Below are positions 16,614 through 26,008 of a stretch of DNA of 64,000 nucleotides, one piece after another. Origin of the DNA: JANQKX01 sp039028695 (GTDB lineage Bacteria > Pseudomonadota > Alphaproteobacteria > Kiloniellales > Kiloniellaceae). The notes under the pieces were generated by a model. The model worked only from the letters and a program-made list of their open reading frames with translations, was not told the DNA's origin and did not search any database. Each line of letters begins with the position of its first letter. Position 1 is the stretch's first letter. Location: the NCBI GenBank assembly GCA_039028695.1, contig JBCCHN010000002.1:46326-110325 (forward strand). Direction: 5' to 3'. The position numbers and the translations under genes are program-made.

Positions 16614-17150
16614 TTAGGCGGTTGCGTATTTCGCGATGGGGCGCTGGGCTTTTTTGGCCTTGGTCAGGCGGCGCAAGATCATGCTGCGTTTGAGCGAACT
16701 GATGTGGTCGACAAAGAGGATGCCGTTCAAATGGTCGATTTCGTGTTGAATGCAGGTCGCCAAAAGACCGTCCGCCGCCATCTCCTGGGTTTGATTGTCC
16801 CGATCCAGGTAACGCAGAGTAACCTCGGCAGGCCGCTCCACCTCGCTGTAATGCTCCGGCAGGGACAAACAGCCTTCCTCATAACGGGCCATTTCCTCGG
16901 ATGCGCTGGTCACCTCCGGATTGGCCAGGCACAAGGGCTCTCGTTCGTCGTCTTTGGCGCTCACATCGACCACGATGACCCGCTTGAGCACCCCAATCTG
17001 AGGCGCCGCCAGGCCGATGCCGGGGGCCGCATACATGGTTTCGAGCATGTCGTCCATCAGCTTGCGCAGCTCATCGTCCACCGCCTCGACGGGCTGGCAA
17101 ACTTTTTTCAGCCGCGGGTCCGGCGCGGTGATGATGGGCAAGATGGCCAT
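16614..17150 (-). CDS. def: peptide deformylase
   Basis: 178 aa Fe/Zn hydrolase that removes the formyl group from nascent proteins. All three motifs are present: GIGLAAPQIG, EGCLSLPE and HEIDHLNG. Family length is normal. It begins the operon with fmt and truA, so the formylation and deformylation enzymes are produced together. Confidence 0.97.
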   Translation of the reverse strand: MAILPIITAPDPRLKKVCQPVEAVDDELRKLMDDMLETMYAAPGIGLAAPQIGVLKRVIVVDVSAKDDEREPLCLANPEVTSASEEMARYEEGCLSLPEHYSEVERPAEVTLRYLDRDNQTQEMAADGLLATCIQHEIDHLNGILFVDHISSLKRSMILRRLTKAKKAQRPIAKYATA

Positions 17151-17343
17151 GGGATCCTAGGGCGTCTTTGCAAATTTAGCAGAGTCAATCTCTTACGCTG
17201 CTTAGGTATTGATTTGTCCCCGCAGCGTCAAGGGATCTGGGGCACAGACTGGCGGATTCCTTCTTTCCAAAAGGTAATCCGGCTGGACTAGACTCGAGCT
17301 TTTGTGTCTAGGATGAGGGCAGAAATCAGGGAGTCAGTTGGGA

Positions 17344-18483
17344 ATGGAATGGGTCGCCCTTGCCGCGTTGATTGTCGCCGTCTTGGCCGCGGTCGCGGTG
17401 ATGGTATGGATAAAGCAGAGTGCCAAGGACCGTGTTGATCTGGCCCGGGATACTCAAGCTCGGGATGACCATGCTTGGTCGGAATTGGCGGGTCGGCTCA
17501 GCCAATTGGCGGAGAGCCAAGCGGCCCAGCAGGTGAGCCTCAACGAAAGGCTCCAATCGCAAGAACGGGCCTTGGCCAAGGCATTGGACGAGCGGTTGGG
17601 AGATTTTTCCACGAAGGTCAGCCAACGTCTGCAAACCTCGGCGGAGCAAAGCCAGACCACCCTGACGGACCTGCGCGAGCGCCTGGCGGTGATCGATAAG
17701 GCCCAGCAGAATATCACCGAGCTTTCCGCCCAAGTGGTGGGCCTGCAGGATATCTTGGCCAATAAACAAGCGCGCGGCGCTTTCGGCGAGATCCAGCTGC
17801 GCGATATCGTGGAATCCATTCTGCCTCCGTCGGCCTATGGCTTTCAGGTGACGCTCAGCAACGGCAAAAGGGCGGACTGTTTCTTGAACCTGCCCAATCC
17901 GCCCGGCGGTATCGCGATTGACTCCAAATTTCCCCTGGAAAGTTTTCATGCCTTGCGCAACGCATCGGACGAAGCGGCGGCAAAGGCGGCGCGGCGAGCC
18001 TTTGGGGCCGATGTGCGCAAACACGTCTATGACATCGCCGGGCGCTACATCATCGCCGGCGAGACCGCCGAATCGGCCTTGATGTTCCTGCCCTCTGAGG
18101 CCGTCTATGCGGAACTGCACGCCAATTTTGTCGATGTGGTTGAGGAGTCTTATAAAGCGCGGGTGTGGATCGTCTCGCCCACCACCTTGATGGCCACCCT
18201 CAATACGGTGCGCGCGGTCCTCAAGGACGTGCGCATGCGCGAACAGGCCGGGGTGATCCAGGCCGAGGTGCAAAAGATGATGGTCGACGTGAGCCGTCTG
18301 GACAAACGGGTGTGCAAGCTGGAAAGCCACTTCGACCAGGCGCAGCGGGATATCCGCGATATCCGCACTTCCTCCAACAAAATCCTGAGCCGGGGCGAGC
18401 GGATCGGCGAATTGGAGTTGGAACAGCAAGGGGCTGGGGGAGAGGAGCTGGATCCTCTTGTGGCCAAAATTCCAGCTGATTAA
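17344..18483 (+). CDS. rmuC: DNA recombination protein RmuC
   Basis: 379 aa. Residues 1-22 form one N-terminal membrane anchor, followed by a coiled-coil stretch rich in Gln and Glu to about residue 130, then the RmuC domain with GAFGEIQL and IDSKFPLESF. RmuC-family proteins limit inversions at short repeats and have a nuclease-like fold. The ATG at 17344 is preferred for the hydrophobic start, but a TTG at 17338 is closer to the AGGGAG site. It is divergent from def and converges on the L,D-transpeptidase-like gene with an 11-bp gap. Confidence 0.9.
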   Translation: MEWVALAALIVAVLAAVAVMVWIKQSAKDRVDLARDTQARDDHAWSELAGRLSQLAESQAAQQVSLNERLQSQERALAKALDERLGDFSTKVSQRLQTSAEQSQTTLTDLRERLAVIDKAQQNITELSAQVVGLQDILANKQARGAFGEIQLRDIVESILPPSAYGFQVTLSNGKRADCFLNLPNPPGGIAIDSKFPLESFHALRNASDEAAAKAARRAFGADVRKHVYDIAGRYIIAGETAESALMFLPSEAVYAELHANFVDVVEESYKARVWIVSPTTLMATLNTVRAVLKDVRMREQAGVIQAEVQKMMVDVSRLDKRVCKLESHFDQAQRDIRDIRTSSNKILSRGERIGELELEQQGAGGEELDPLVAKIPAD

Positions 18484-18494
18484 TCGATTTTCAG

Positions 18495-19277
18495 TTAAGT
18501 TAAGATTTCATAATGATTTCGGTTCATTAGAACTGATGGTGGCTGTTTGTTTTTCTCGAATGCATCATAGGCCGGCTTGATTTCACGCCAGAAGTCGGTC
18601 CAGGGGTTGCTGCGATATTTGTGTAGGTTTTCCTCGGTCATGCGGAAGGGAAAGATATGCACCGGCACATGGGGTTGCCCCTCGAGCAAGGCTGCCTCGA
18701 CCAGGCGGTAGATCACCTCCATGAAGGGATCGGTCATGGCATAGCACCCCACGGAAACGCAATTTCCATGAACCATCAGGAAGGAGCCGGTGCGGCCATG
18801 TGCCCGGTCATAGGCATTGGGGAAGCCCAGATTAAAGGAGAGGTGAAAACGGCTGTTTGGGTTGAGGCTGCTTTTGCCGACCCGATAAAAGCCCTCAGGC
18901 GACTGATGGTCACCCTCTTTAAGCTTGGGGCCCAATCGGCCGGACCAGGAGCAGATGGGAAAGGTCCTGAGCAGGCGCCATTGACTCGGTTCTCCGGGGT
19001 CTTGGGCGCGATCCGCCATCCAAAGCTCCAGCGCCGACTCCTCTTTAAAGATACGGATGTAAATAGGCAGGCCCTTGGTCAGGTCTCTTTCGACCAGCAA
19101 AACCTCGGTCGCGCGCCAAGCCTCTTCAATGTCGGCGGCGCTGGCGCGGGCAAAGGTCATGTAAACAACGACCGCAGTGGCGGCCAAAAACGCAATACCC
19201 AAGAGATCCAGGACAGGGCCGCCGCCTGCCGGGCGACCCGTAGGTCCGAATTTCGGTCCGGCCATATCGCGATGCAC
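18495..19277 (-). CDS. L,D-transpeptidase catalytic-domain (YkuD/YafK-like) protein
   Basis: 260 aa with a membrane anchor or signal at residues 22-44. The YkuD motif is HGNCVSVGCYAMTD, which includes the His and the nucleophile Cys. The closest known layout is YafK (DpaA), a periplasmic L,D-transpeptidase-fold protein that cuts or remodels peptidoglycan-protein links. Acts on peptidoglycan at the periplasmic side. Whether it makes or breaks bonds cannot be told from sequence. Confidence 0.85.
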   Translation of the reverse strand: MHRDMAGPKFGPTGRPAGGGPVLDLLGIAFLAATAVVVYMTFARASAADIEEAWRATEVLLVERDLTKGLPIYIRIFKEESALELWMADRAQDPGEPSQWRLLRTFPICSWSGRLGPKLKEGDHQSPEGFYRVGKSSLNPNSRFHLSFNLGFPNAYDRAHGRTGSFLMVHGNCVSVGCYAMTDPFMEVIYRLVEAALLEGQPHVPVHIFPFRMTEENLHKYRSNPWTDFWREIKPAYDAFEKNKQPPSVLMNRNHYEILT

Positions 19278-19435
19278 CTTTTTGGGAAAGTTAAACTTTT
19301 CTTGTGGTCACGAATTAGGGCGCCGATATGATCAAAGTGAGGGATTTTGGGACTCTCTTTTTCGAGTGGCCGATAAGTTTGAGATATTAATCGATTTTTA
19401 GTTAACTTCATTTTTCTTAGATTTGGTCGCCTCTG

Positions 19436-20899
19436 TTAGGGGGCGACGCGGAAACGGTAGTCCAAGGTCACACTTCCCTTAGCCGGCACCTCGAGCTGCC
19501 AGACGACTTGAGTGGCCGAGCGTTTCTCATGGCTTTCGCTTTCGCTGAGCATCTTCCAGCCTTGCGGCAGATAGCCGATCACCTCGACCGCGACGGCTTC
19601 TGCTTTGGCATTGGTGACCGTTACCTGCTCTGCTGCTTCATAGGATCCAGTATTTTTTGACAAACGCTCAAAGTCGGTTTGCTTGGATTCAGCCGTCACA
19701 TCAAAAGCACGGCCCAGGATGACCTCAAGGGATTGGCCTTCGGCCGTGTGGCCGATGTCGCTGGCCCCTGCGAAAAACGGACTGTTGCCGGTCCCATCTT
19801 GGTTGGAAGAGCCGCCTTCGTCGGAGGAGAGGCTTTCATAGACCATAAAGGCACCAGCAGGCAGAGGCCGGCCCAGGCCATCCTCGGCCGTGTTATCCAA
19901 ACTTAAGACCAGACTGGCCTGTTGGGAGCGAGGGGCTTGCAGTCGCGGCGGCAGGTTCACCAATCCCTCGACCCGATAAAGGCGCGTGACCTTTACATCG
20001 TCGGCGGTGAAGAGGGGAACTTGCTTGTTTTGCCGGCTGAGCAGGTCTTGAGAGGCCGGTAGGGTGTAGAGATAGCGGTCGGATGCCTGTTGCGCGGGTA
20101 CGTCCGCCATCACCGCCTCGGCTCGCATTTGCACACCGCCGAAGGAGTCGAGGGCTGCGGTCTGAGGCTGCGTTTGCCGGACATCGCCGGCGACCAAACG
20201 AATAGTCGCGTCGCGAAAATCCGCCTGTGTGCCATTGGCGAGCGTGACCAGGGCCGAGACCGTCATCTCGTTGCCAGAAGGGTTCAGCTCGGCCAAATAG
20301 GTGAGGTGCCATCCCATGCCGCCAGTCAGATATTGCAAGCCAATTTCCTGGGCGCCTTCATCGCTCAGTTCCACGGAGGCCGTGAGTGTGGGCCGTGCGG
20401 TCAAGCCGGGGGGCAGGTCGTTAAATACCACGTCATTGGCAGACACGGTTTGAACCCGCCCGTCAGCTTGCAATAAAACGCCACCGTTGACGGAAACTAA
20501 GGTTGCTTGGGTCAAAGTGGCCTCGCCGCTGGCAGGGTTCACCTGGCGCCACCAAACCTCTTTGCCGATGTTGGCCACCAAGAGGTCCTGTTGGGACAAC
20601 AGACCATAGGCGAAGGTCTGGTCTATGACCTGAAGGCCCTTACCGCTTAGCAGCAGACTTTCCGGTCGAAGTTGTTCGCTCAAATCGTTCAACAAAAGAT
20701 GATGAGTGCCGGCAGGTAAATCTGCCGTGCGGGATTCGTCGATCAAAGCCAGGTCGTTTTGATAGAGGGTCAATGACAAGGCGGTCCGGTCCGATTCGCC
20801 AATGGCCTTTTCGGCGGCTGCGGCTTTCGCAAGAGGCAGTGCGAATGCCAGGGCGCAAAAGGCGAAGACCCGAAGGGGACGGGGGGTTGATAGGTGCAT
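19436..20899 (-). CDS. DUF4139 domain protein, exported
   Basis: 487 aa from the ATG at 20899, which has AGGGAG about nine bases upstream; an earlier in-frame start is likely false. A Sec signal (residues 1-26, ending LAKAAAA) is followed by a beta-rich protein with the DUF4139 pattern (TLYQNDLALI at the N-terminus, the central GMGWHLTYLAEL, the C-terminal LDYRFRV). Function is unknown; it probably works in the periplasm or at the outer membrane. It follows recR by 91 bp on the same strand but has no obvious link to recombination. Confidence 0.85.
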   Translation of the reverse strand: MHLSTPRPLRVFAFCALAFALPLAKAAAAEKAIGESDRTALSLTLYQNDLALIDESRTADLPAGTHHLLLNDLSEQLRPESLLLSGKGLQVIDQTFAYGLLSQQDLLVANIGKEVWWRQVNPASGEATLTQATLVSVNGGVLLQADGRVQTVSANDVVFNDLPPGLTARPTLTASVELSDEGAQEIGLQYLTGGMGWHLTYLAELNPSGNEMTVSALVTLANGTQADFRDATIRLVAGDVRQTQPQTAALDSFGGVQMRAEAVMADVPAQQASDRYLYTLPASQDLLSRQNKQVPLFTADDVKVTRLYRVEGLVNLPPRLQAPRSQQASLVLSLDNTAEDGLGRPLPAGAFMVYESLSSDEGGSSNQDGTGNSPFFAGASDIGHTAEGQSLEVILGRAFDVTAESKQTDFERLSKNTGSYEAAEQVTVTNAKAEAVAVEVIGYLPQGWKMLSESESHEKRSATQVVWQLEVPAKGSVTLDYRFRVAP

Positions 20900-20990
20900 G
20901 AGAAAACGCTCCCTTTTTTCCTTGGTGGCCCCGATAAATGTGCGCAGGTAGGCCGGTGCCGCAGGCAACAGTTAGGGGCGCAATGTGTCT

Positions 20991-21584
20991 TTAAAGTGGC
21001 CGGCGGGCCTTAAGCGCCGCAGACAGGGTGCCGTCGTCCAGATAGTCCAGTTCGCCGCCCACGGGGACGCCATGGGCCAGATGGGACACTTGAACCTGGC
21101 AATCGAGCAGGCGCTCATTCAGGTAGTGTGCGGTGGTTTGACCGTCAACCGTGGCGGATAAGGCCAAGATGACTTCTTGGACAGACTCGGCCGTGGCCCG
21201 CTGCATCAGCCCGGCGATGTTGAGTTGATCCGGGCCGCGCCCATCGATGGCGGACAGGGTCCCTCCCAGAACATGATACCGCCCGGCAAAGGCGCCCGAG
21301 CGCTCGAGTGCCCAAAGGTCGCCTACTTCCTCAACCACACAGATCTGGCCGTTGTCGCGTTTGGGGTCTTGGCAAAGAGAGCAGGGATCGCGGGTGTCAA
21401 GATTGCCGCAAAGGGAGCAGGCGCTTATGGCCGCCGCGGTTCGGTTCAAAGCCTCCGCCAGCGGCGCCATGAGGGACTCGCGTTTTTTCAAGAGGTGCAG
21501 CACGGCGCGCCGTGCCGAGCGCGGCCCCAATCCGGGCAAGCGGCTCAAGAGCTGGATGAGGCGTTCAATCTCGTTAAGCTGCAT
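20991..21584 (-). CDS. recR: recombination mediator RecR
   Basis: 197 aa. Works with RecO and RecF to load RecA at gaps. The helix-hairpin-helix start (LPGLGPRSARRAVLHLL), a C4 zinc motif (CSLCGNLDTRDPCSLC) and the Toprim block (ICVVEEVGDLWALE) are all present. It ends the common dnaX-ybaB-recR operon, 62 bp after ybaB. Confidence 0.97.
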   Translation of the reverse strand: MQLNEIERLIQLLSRLPGLGPRSARRAVLHLLKKRESLMAPLAEALNRTAAAISACSLCGNLDTRDPCSLCQDPKRDNGQICVVEEVGDLWALERSGAFAGRYHVLGGTLSAIDGRGPDQLNIAGLMQRATAESVQEVILALSATVDGQTTAHYLNERLLDCQVQVSHLAHGVPVGGELDYLDDGTLSAALKARRPL

Positions 21585-21646
21585 GGTGATCGCAAGCGTG
21601 CCAAAGGGTGAGATGGGTCAAACAATCGACCCCTTCCAAAGGACAC

Positions 21647-21970
21647 TCAAAAGGGGAGCTGCAAGCCTGGCGGCAGTTGCAGGCCGCCGGTCAATTTCTG
21701 CATTTCCTCGGCAACCTTGGCCTCGGCCTTGACCTTCGCATCATTGGTCGCAGTGACGATCAGATCTTCCAGAACCTCAACGTCCGAGGGGTCCACCAGG
21801 GCAGGATCGATTTTGACCGCTACCATGTGGCCTTTGCCGGTCAATGTGACGGTCACCATGCCGCCGCCCGCCGATCCGTCAATATGCAAGGCGTTCAGCG
21901 ACTCTTGCATTTCCGCCATCTTGCTCTGCATTTCCTGGGCCTGCTTCATCATCTGGCCGAGATTTTTCAT
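21647..21970 (-). CDS. ybaB: YbaB/EbfC family nucleoid-associated protein
   Basis: 107 aa, normal length. DNA-binding protein that coats the nucleoid. The N-terminal helix (MKNLGQMMKQAQEMQSKMAE) and the glycine-rich beta hairpin (GGGMVTVTLTGKGHM) are typical. Its ATG overlaps the dnaX stop (ATGA), showing translational coupling. Confidence 0.95.
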   Translation of the reverse strand: MKNLGQMMKQAQEMQSKMAEMQESLNALHIDGSAGGGMVTVTLTGKGHMVAVKIDPALVDPSDVEVLEDLIVTATNDAKVKAEAKVAEEMQKLTGGLQLPPGLQLPF

Positions 21971-23835
21971 TGTTTATCCTCATGATTAGGGTCGGTCGCA
22001 TCGTCGATGCCGACAGCGGGATCAGATGCCGCGGCACCCTGGCCTGACAGGTCACGACGATCGACAAGTCTTGCGCCGGGAAAGATGTCCATGGCTGCTT
22101 TTACAAGCGGGTGGGCCATGGCGGCCTGGCGCTTTGCCGCCTCGGCGGCTTGGGCCTGGTCATGAAGGGGCGGCAGTCCTTCTGCTTGGGAGAGGCTGAC
22201 CATCCAGCGGCGGCCCGTGGCCTGGCTTAGAAATCCGCTCAGTTGGTTCGCTAGCTTGCCGGGCGCCCGATCCCCTGGGCGAAAGTCGATACGGCCCGGC
22301 TCAAAGTGCACCAGGTGAACATCCTTCATGAGGTGGTTGGCTAGAGCCGCTTCCCGGTGATCCCGCGCCAGGGCGATGACAGCTTCGAAACTGGCCAACT
22401 CAACAGCGGCAAAGGGTTTTGTTTCTGGTGCCGCTACCATTTCCAATGATGGTTCTTTGGACGGCACTTCCTGAAGGACGGGAGGCTGGCGTGTCGGGGC
22501 GGCCTCCGGTCGGCTCTTTAGGGCCAAGCTGGCGGTGCTGCCACCAGTGGTGCTGCCACCATTGGGCGGGCTGGATGAAAATTCACCTGATGCCGTTGTT
22601 TCAGGTGTCGGATTCGACGCCGCCGGATTGGTCTGGTGAGTGCCTGCGTCGGGTGATCCTCCCTCTTGCAGATTCTTGATCACCTCGCCGGGAGTGGGTA
22701 GCTCACCGCTGTAGGCCAGGCGGATCAGAACCATTTCGACCGCTTGCAGGGGTGCGGGCGCGGTCTGTGCTTCGCTCATGCCCTTGAGCAGGATTTGCCA
22801 AACTCGTGCCAGGATCGGGAGGGACAGGCGTTTGGCCATCTCCGTGCCGCGGACCCGCTCGACCTCGGGCTGGTCTTCCAGAGCCGCCCCGCTAACCTTG
22901 GCGCGGGTCAAAAAATGGCTCAAAGCCAAGAGGTCTTGCAACACCACCAGGGGATCAGCACCGGCGCGGTAGAGATCTTCAAGCAGGGTCAAGGCCTCGC
23001 CGATCTTGCCGCCCATCAGATTGTCAAAAAGGTCAAAGATCCGGGTGCGGTCGGCCAGGCCTAACATTCCGGCCACCTGATCTGCAGTGACAGCGCTGCC
23101 GTGGCTGAGGGCGATGGCTTGATCCAAAAGGGAAAGGCCGTCTCGCACGGAGCCATCGGCGGCGCGGGCAATCATGGCCAAGGCTTGAGGTTCGGCAGTC
23201 AGGGATTCCTGTTCAACAATATGGGCAAAGTGGTCGCTGAGTACCTTTTGATCCACGCGGCGCAAATCAAAGCGCTGGCAACGGGACAGGACGGTGATGG
23301 GAACTTTGCGAATCTCCGTGGTCGCAAAAATAAAAATGACGTGTTCCGGCGGTTCCTCGAGAGTCTTCAACAGGGCATTGAAGGCGTTGTTGGAGAGCAT
23401 GTGGACTTCGTCGATGATATAGACCTTGTAGCGGGCCTGAACCGGGCGGTAGCGCACTCCGTCGATCAGCTCGCGGATATCTGCGACGCCGGTGCGGCTG
23501 GCGGCATCCATTTCGATCACATCCACGTGCCGGTCCTGGGATATCGCCTGGCAATGATCGCAGGCGCCGCAGGGGGCCGGGGTGGGGTCGCCTTGCCCGT
23601 CTTCGCCGATGCAATTGAGCGCCCGGGCGATGATCCGCGCCGAGGTGGTTTTGCCCGTGCCCCTGACTCCGGTCAGAATAAAGGCATGGGCCAGGCGCTG
23701 GCTCTCGATGGCGTTGGTGACGGTGCGGACCAGGGCTTCTTGACCGATAAGCCCGGCAAATGAGCTGGGCCGGTACTTGCGCGCAAGAACCCGGTAAGCC
23801 TTGTCCGCGTCGCGATTGCCTAGCGTCTCGCTCAT
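21967..23835 (-). CDS. dnaX: DNA polymerase III subunits gamma/tau
   Basis: 622 aa clamp-loader ATPase. The Walker A (GVRGTGKTTSA), zinc module (CGACDHC) and Walker B (IIDEVHMLS) lie in the N-terminal 150 residues, and the sensor block TTEIRKVPITVLSRCQRFDLRR follows. A Ser/Pro/Thr-rich linker at about residues 385-465 separates the ATPase from the tau-specific C-terminal region that binds the polymerase. It leads the dnaX-ybaB-recR operon. The SRP RNA gene lies just upstream on the same strand. Confidence 0.97.
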   Translation of the reverse strand: MSETLGNRDADKAYRVLARKYRPSSFAGLIGQEALVRTVTNAIESQRLAHAFILTGVRGTGKTTSARIIARALNCIGEDGQGDPTPAPCGACDHCQAISQDRHVDVIEMDAASRTGVADIRELIDGVRYRPVQARYKVYIIDEVHMLSNNAFNALLKTLEEPPEHVIFIFATTEIRKVPITVLSRCQRFDLRRVDQKVLSDHFAHIVEQESLTAEPQALAMIARAADGSVRDGLSLLDQAIALSHGSAVTADQVAGMLGLADRTRIFDLFDNLMGGKIGEALTLLEDLYRAGADPLVVLQDLLALSHFLTRAKVSGAALEDQPEVERVRGTEMAKRLSLPILARVWQILLKGMSEAQTAPAPLQAVEMVLIRLAYSGELPTPGEVIKNLQEGGSPDAGTHQTNPAASNPTPETTASGEFSSSPPNGGSTTGGSTASLALKSRPEAAPTRQPPVLQEVPSKEPSLEMVAAPETKPFAAVELASFEAVIALARDHREAALANHLMKDVHLVHFEPGRIDFRPGDRAPGKLANQLSGFLSQATGRRWMVSLSQAEGLPPLHDQAQAAEAAKRQAAMAHPLVKAAMDIFPGARLVDRRDLSGQGAAASDPAVGIDDATDPNHEDKQ

Positions 23836-23906
23836 GTCGGACTTTGTCTATCCCTGTCCGCCGGCCCGCCCTATTTTGTCGCGTGGCGGCTTGATTATGG
23901 TCAAAG

Positions 23907-24005
23907 GTGGGAGATTGAACCGGCGACCCGGGACCAAACTCGTTACGGCTGCTTCCTTCCGGACCTGACCGGGTTGGCGAGCGGCCCGTCCGCAGCCAAC
24001 CTCCC
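23907..24005 (-). ncRNA. ffs: signal recognition particle RNA (4.5S, small bacterial type)
   Basis: About 99 nt on the minus strand. The conserved apical region reads GGTCAGGTCCGGAAGGAAG then CAGCCGTAACGAG, which contains the GGAA tetraloop and the asymmetric loop that bind Ffh. The ends (GGGAGGTTGGC and GCCGGTTCAATCTCCC) pair to close the hairpin. Location next to dnaX is common in alphaproteobacteria. Confidence 0.95.
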
Positions 24006-24149
24006 GAAGACACTATATCGATCATATGACCGCTCGGAGCAAGGGACTTGCTGTGCCGCCAGGGAGAAATTTTGGTCGTAAGGGCGGTGCTGGGCAAGGA
24101 AAGCGGTTCGGCGATTGCGCCGCTCTAAGAGCTGTGCCAACGTCGGGCC

Positions 24150-25082
24150 ATGACATTCATTCGTGCGACACGGCCCAACATTTATAGCGGCATGCCTCTT
24201 GACCGTCTGGATCACCGGCGCAGTGAGGAGACGCTGATAGAATTCAGCTTGGCCAAGGGTGACGCACGGGTTTTGTTGCTGTGGCGGTCCCGGCACTTGG
24301 TGACGGTGGATCAACGTCCCTTGTGGGTCGATCGTCGGCTCGCCGAAAAGTATTTTGCCGAGGGGCACCAAACGGTGTTCCTGGGACAAGACGAGACCGG
24401 GGCCCGCTTGGCGATCGATCTTTCGATTCTGGACCCGGATCGTTTGGCCCAGGATGTTGCGCCCGAAGCGCAGTTTCAGGACCTAAGGCAGATTGCGCCG
24501 CTGCTGCCCGACCCGGAAGGAGCGACGCTTGCCTACGCGCGGGCCTTGATGATTTGGCATCAACGCCATCGTTTCTGCGGCCTTTGCGGCGGGTTGACGA
24601 TTAGTCGGCGGGCCGGACATGTGCGGGTGTGTCGGAGCCCGGATTGCGGTGCGCAGCATTTTCCCCGGACCGATCCGGCGGTCATCATGCTGGTCCACGA
24701 TGGGGCGGATTCCTGCTTGCTGGGCCGACAAAAGAACTGGCCGGCGGGACGCCATTCCACCCTGGCCGGTTTCGTCGAGCCGGGGGAAAGTCTTGAAGAG
24801 GCGGTGGCCCGCGAGATCTACGAAGAAGTGGGGCTGACCATTCCGGTATCCGAGGTCCATTACCATTCGTCTCAGCCCTGGCCGTTTCCTTCGTCAATCA
24901 TGCTTGGCTTTATCGCCCGGGCCGAGCGAGCCGCTTTGACCATCTGTGAAGAGGAACTGGACAGCGCGGCCTGGTTTACCAAGGACCAGCTCCTCAATTC
25001 GCCGGAGGACGAGACCTTTGGCCTGCCAAGTGGCGACTCCATCGCGCGACGCCTTATCGAGGATTGGCTCGCGTCTCTATGA
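24150..25082 (+). CDS. nudC: NAD(+) diphosphatase (RNA decapping hydrolase)
   Basis: 310 aa Nudix hydrolase that cuts NADH and removes NAD caps from RNA. Zinc-ribbon Cys pairs (FCGLCGG and CRSPDCG), the Nudix box GFVEPGESLEEAVAREIYEEVG and the NudC-specific SQPWPFPSSIM block are present. Residues before 120 form the usual N-terminal domain. It is divergent from the SRP RNA gene and converges on pheA with a 33-bp gap. Confidence 0.95.
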   Translation: MTFIRATRPNIYSGMPLDRLDHRRSEETLIEFSLAKGDARVLLLWRSRHLVTVDQRPLWVDRRLAEKYFAEGHQTVFLGQDETGARLAIDLSILDPDRLAQDVAPEAQFQDLRQIAPLLPDPEGATLAYARALMIWHQRHRFCGLCGGLTISRRAGHVRVCRSPDCGAQHFPRTDPAVIMLVHDGADSCLLGRQKNWPAGRHSTLAGFVEPGESLEEAVAREIYEEVGLTIPVSEVHYHSSQPWPFPSSIMLGFIARAERAALTICEEELDSAAWFTKDQLLNSPEDETFGLPSGDSIARRLIEDWLASL

Positions 25083-25115
25083 GTTAATCTATTATCGGTT
25101 AATTTTAGTTTTGGG

Positions 25116-25967
25116 CTATTCGCTGCCGCGGAAGGGATGGGCGGCATAGACTCCCAGGATTTTTACTTCCTTGGAAAAGAAGCTCAGCTCCTCAAGAGCG
25201 AATTGTACTGACCTGGACTCAGTGTGCCCTTCGATATCTGCATAAAATTGGGCGACGGTGAAGCTGCCGTCAATGATATAGCTTTCCAACTTGGTGATAT
25301 TGACCCCGTTGGTTGCGAAACCGCCCAGAGCCTTATAGAGGGCGGCCGGCACGGAGCGGACCCGAAACACAAGGCTGGTGACCACCGGACCGCTAGGGTC
25401 CGGGTTCACGGGTTCCTCGGACATGATCAAAAAGCGGGTGGTGTTGTGGTCGGTATCTTGAATGTCCCCATCGATCACCTGCAGGCCGTAAATCTCCCCG
25501 GCCAAGGCCGAGGCAATCGCGGCCTGGGTGGGGTCGTCCAACTGGGCGATCTCCTCGGCGGCGCCCGCCGTATCGGCGTGAATGATGGGGCGATAGCCCT
25601 TGTCTCGAAGGTAGCGCCGGCATTGCGAGAGGGCTTGGACGTGGCTGCGCACCCCTTCGATGGTTCCCGGCTCGGCCTCTTTGGACGCCAGCAACTGGTG
25701 ATCGACCTTCTGAAAATGCTCCCCAATGATGTGCAGGCCAGAATCGGGCAGTAGATGATGAATGTCCGCCACCCGGCCGGCGCTGGAGTTCTCTATGGGG
25801 ATCATGGCCAGGCGGGCCTGTTTGAGGCGGACCGCCGCGAAGGTATCCTCGAAGGAGCGGCAGGGCAGAGTGGTCATTTCGGGAAAGGCCGCCCGGCAAG
25901 CCATGTCGCCATAGGCACCGGGAGAGCCTTGGAAGGCGATGATGTTGGGGCTTTCCTCGCTGGCCAA
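25116..25967 (-). CDS. pheA: prephenate dehydratase
   Basis: 283 aa, monofunctional. Converts prephenate to phenylpyruvate in phenylalanine synthesis. The substrate-site blocks IAFQGSPGAYGDMA, PIENSSAGRVADIH and the TRF motif (NTTRFLIM) occur in order. An ACT domain with an ESYI motif at about residue 230 suggests allosteric control by Phe. No chorismate mutase domain is fused. It is followed by kdsB upstream on the same strand, 41 bp away. Confidence 0.96.
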   Translation of the reverse strand: MASEESPNIIAFQGSPGAYGDMACRAAFPEMTTLPCRSFEDTFAAVRLKQARLAMIPIENSSAGRVADIHHLLPDSGLHIIGEHFQKVDHQLLASKEAEPGTIEGVRSHVQALSQCRRYLRDKGYRPIIHADTAGAAEEIAQLDDPTQAAIASALAGEIYGLQVIDGDIQDTDHNTTRFLIMSEEPVNPDPSGPVVTSLVFRVRSVPAALYKALGGFATNGVNITKLESYIIDGSFTVAQFYADIEGHTESRSVQFALEELSFFSKEVKILGVYAAHPFRGSE

Positions 25968-26008
25968 AGGTCCGAGCTCCTAAAGGGTTAAATGTCTGAT
26001 TTACTTAA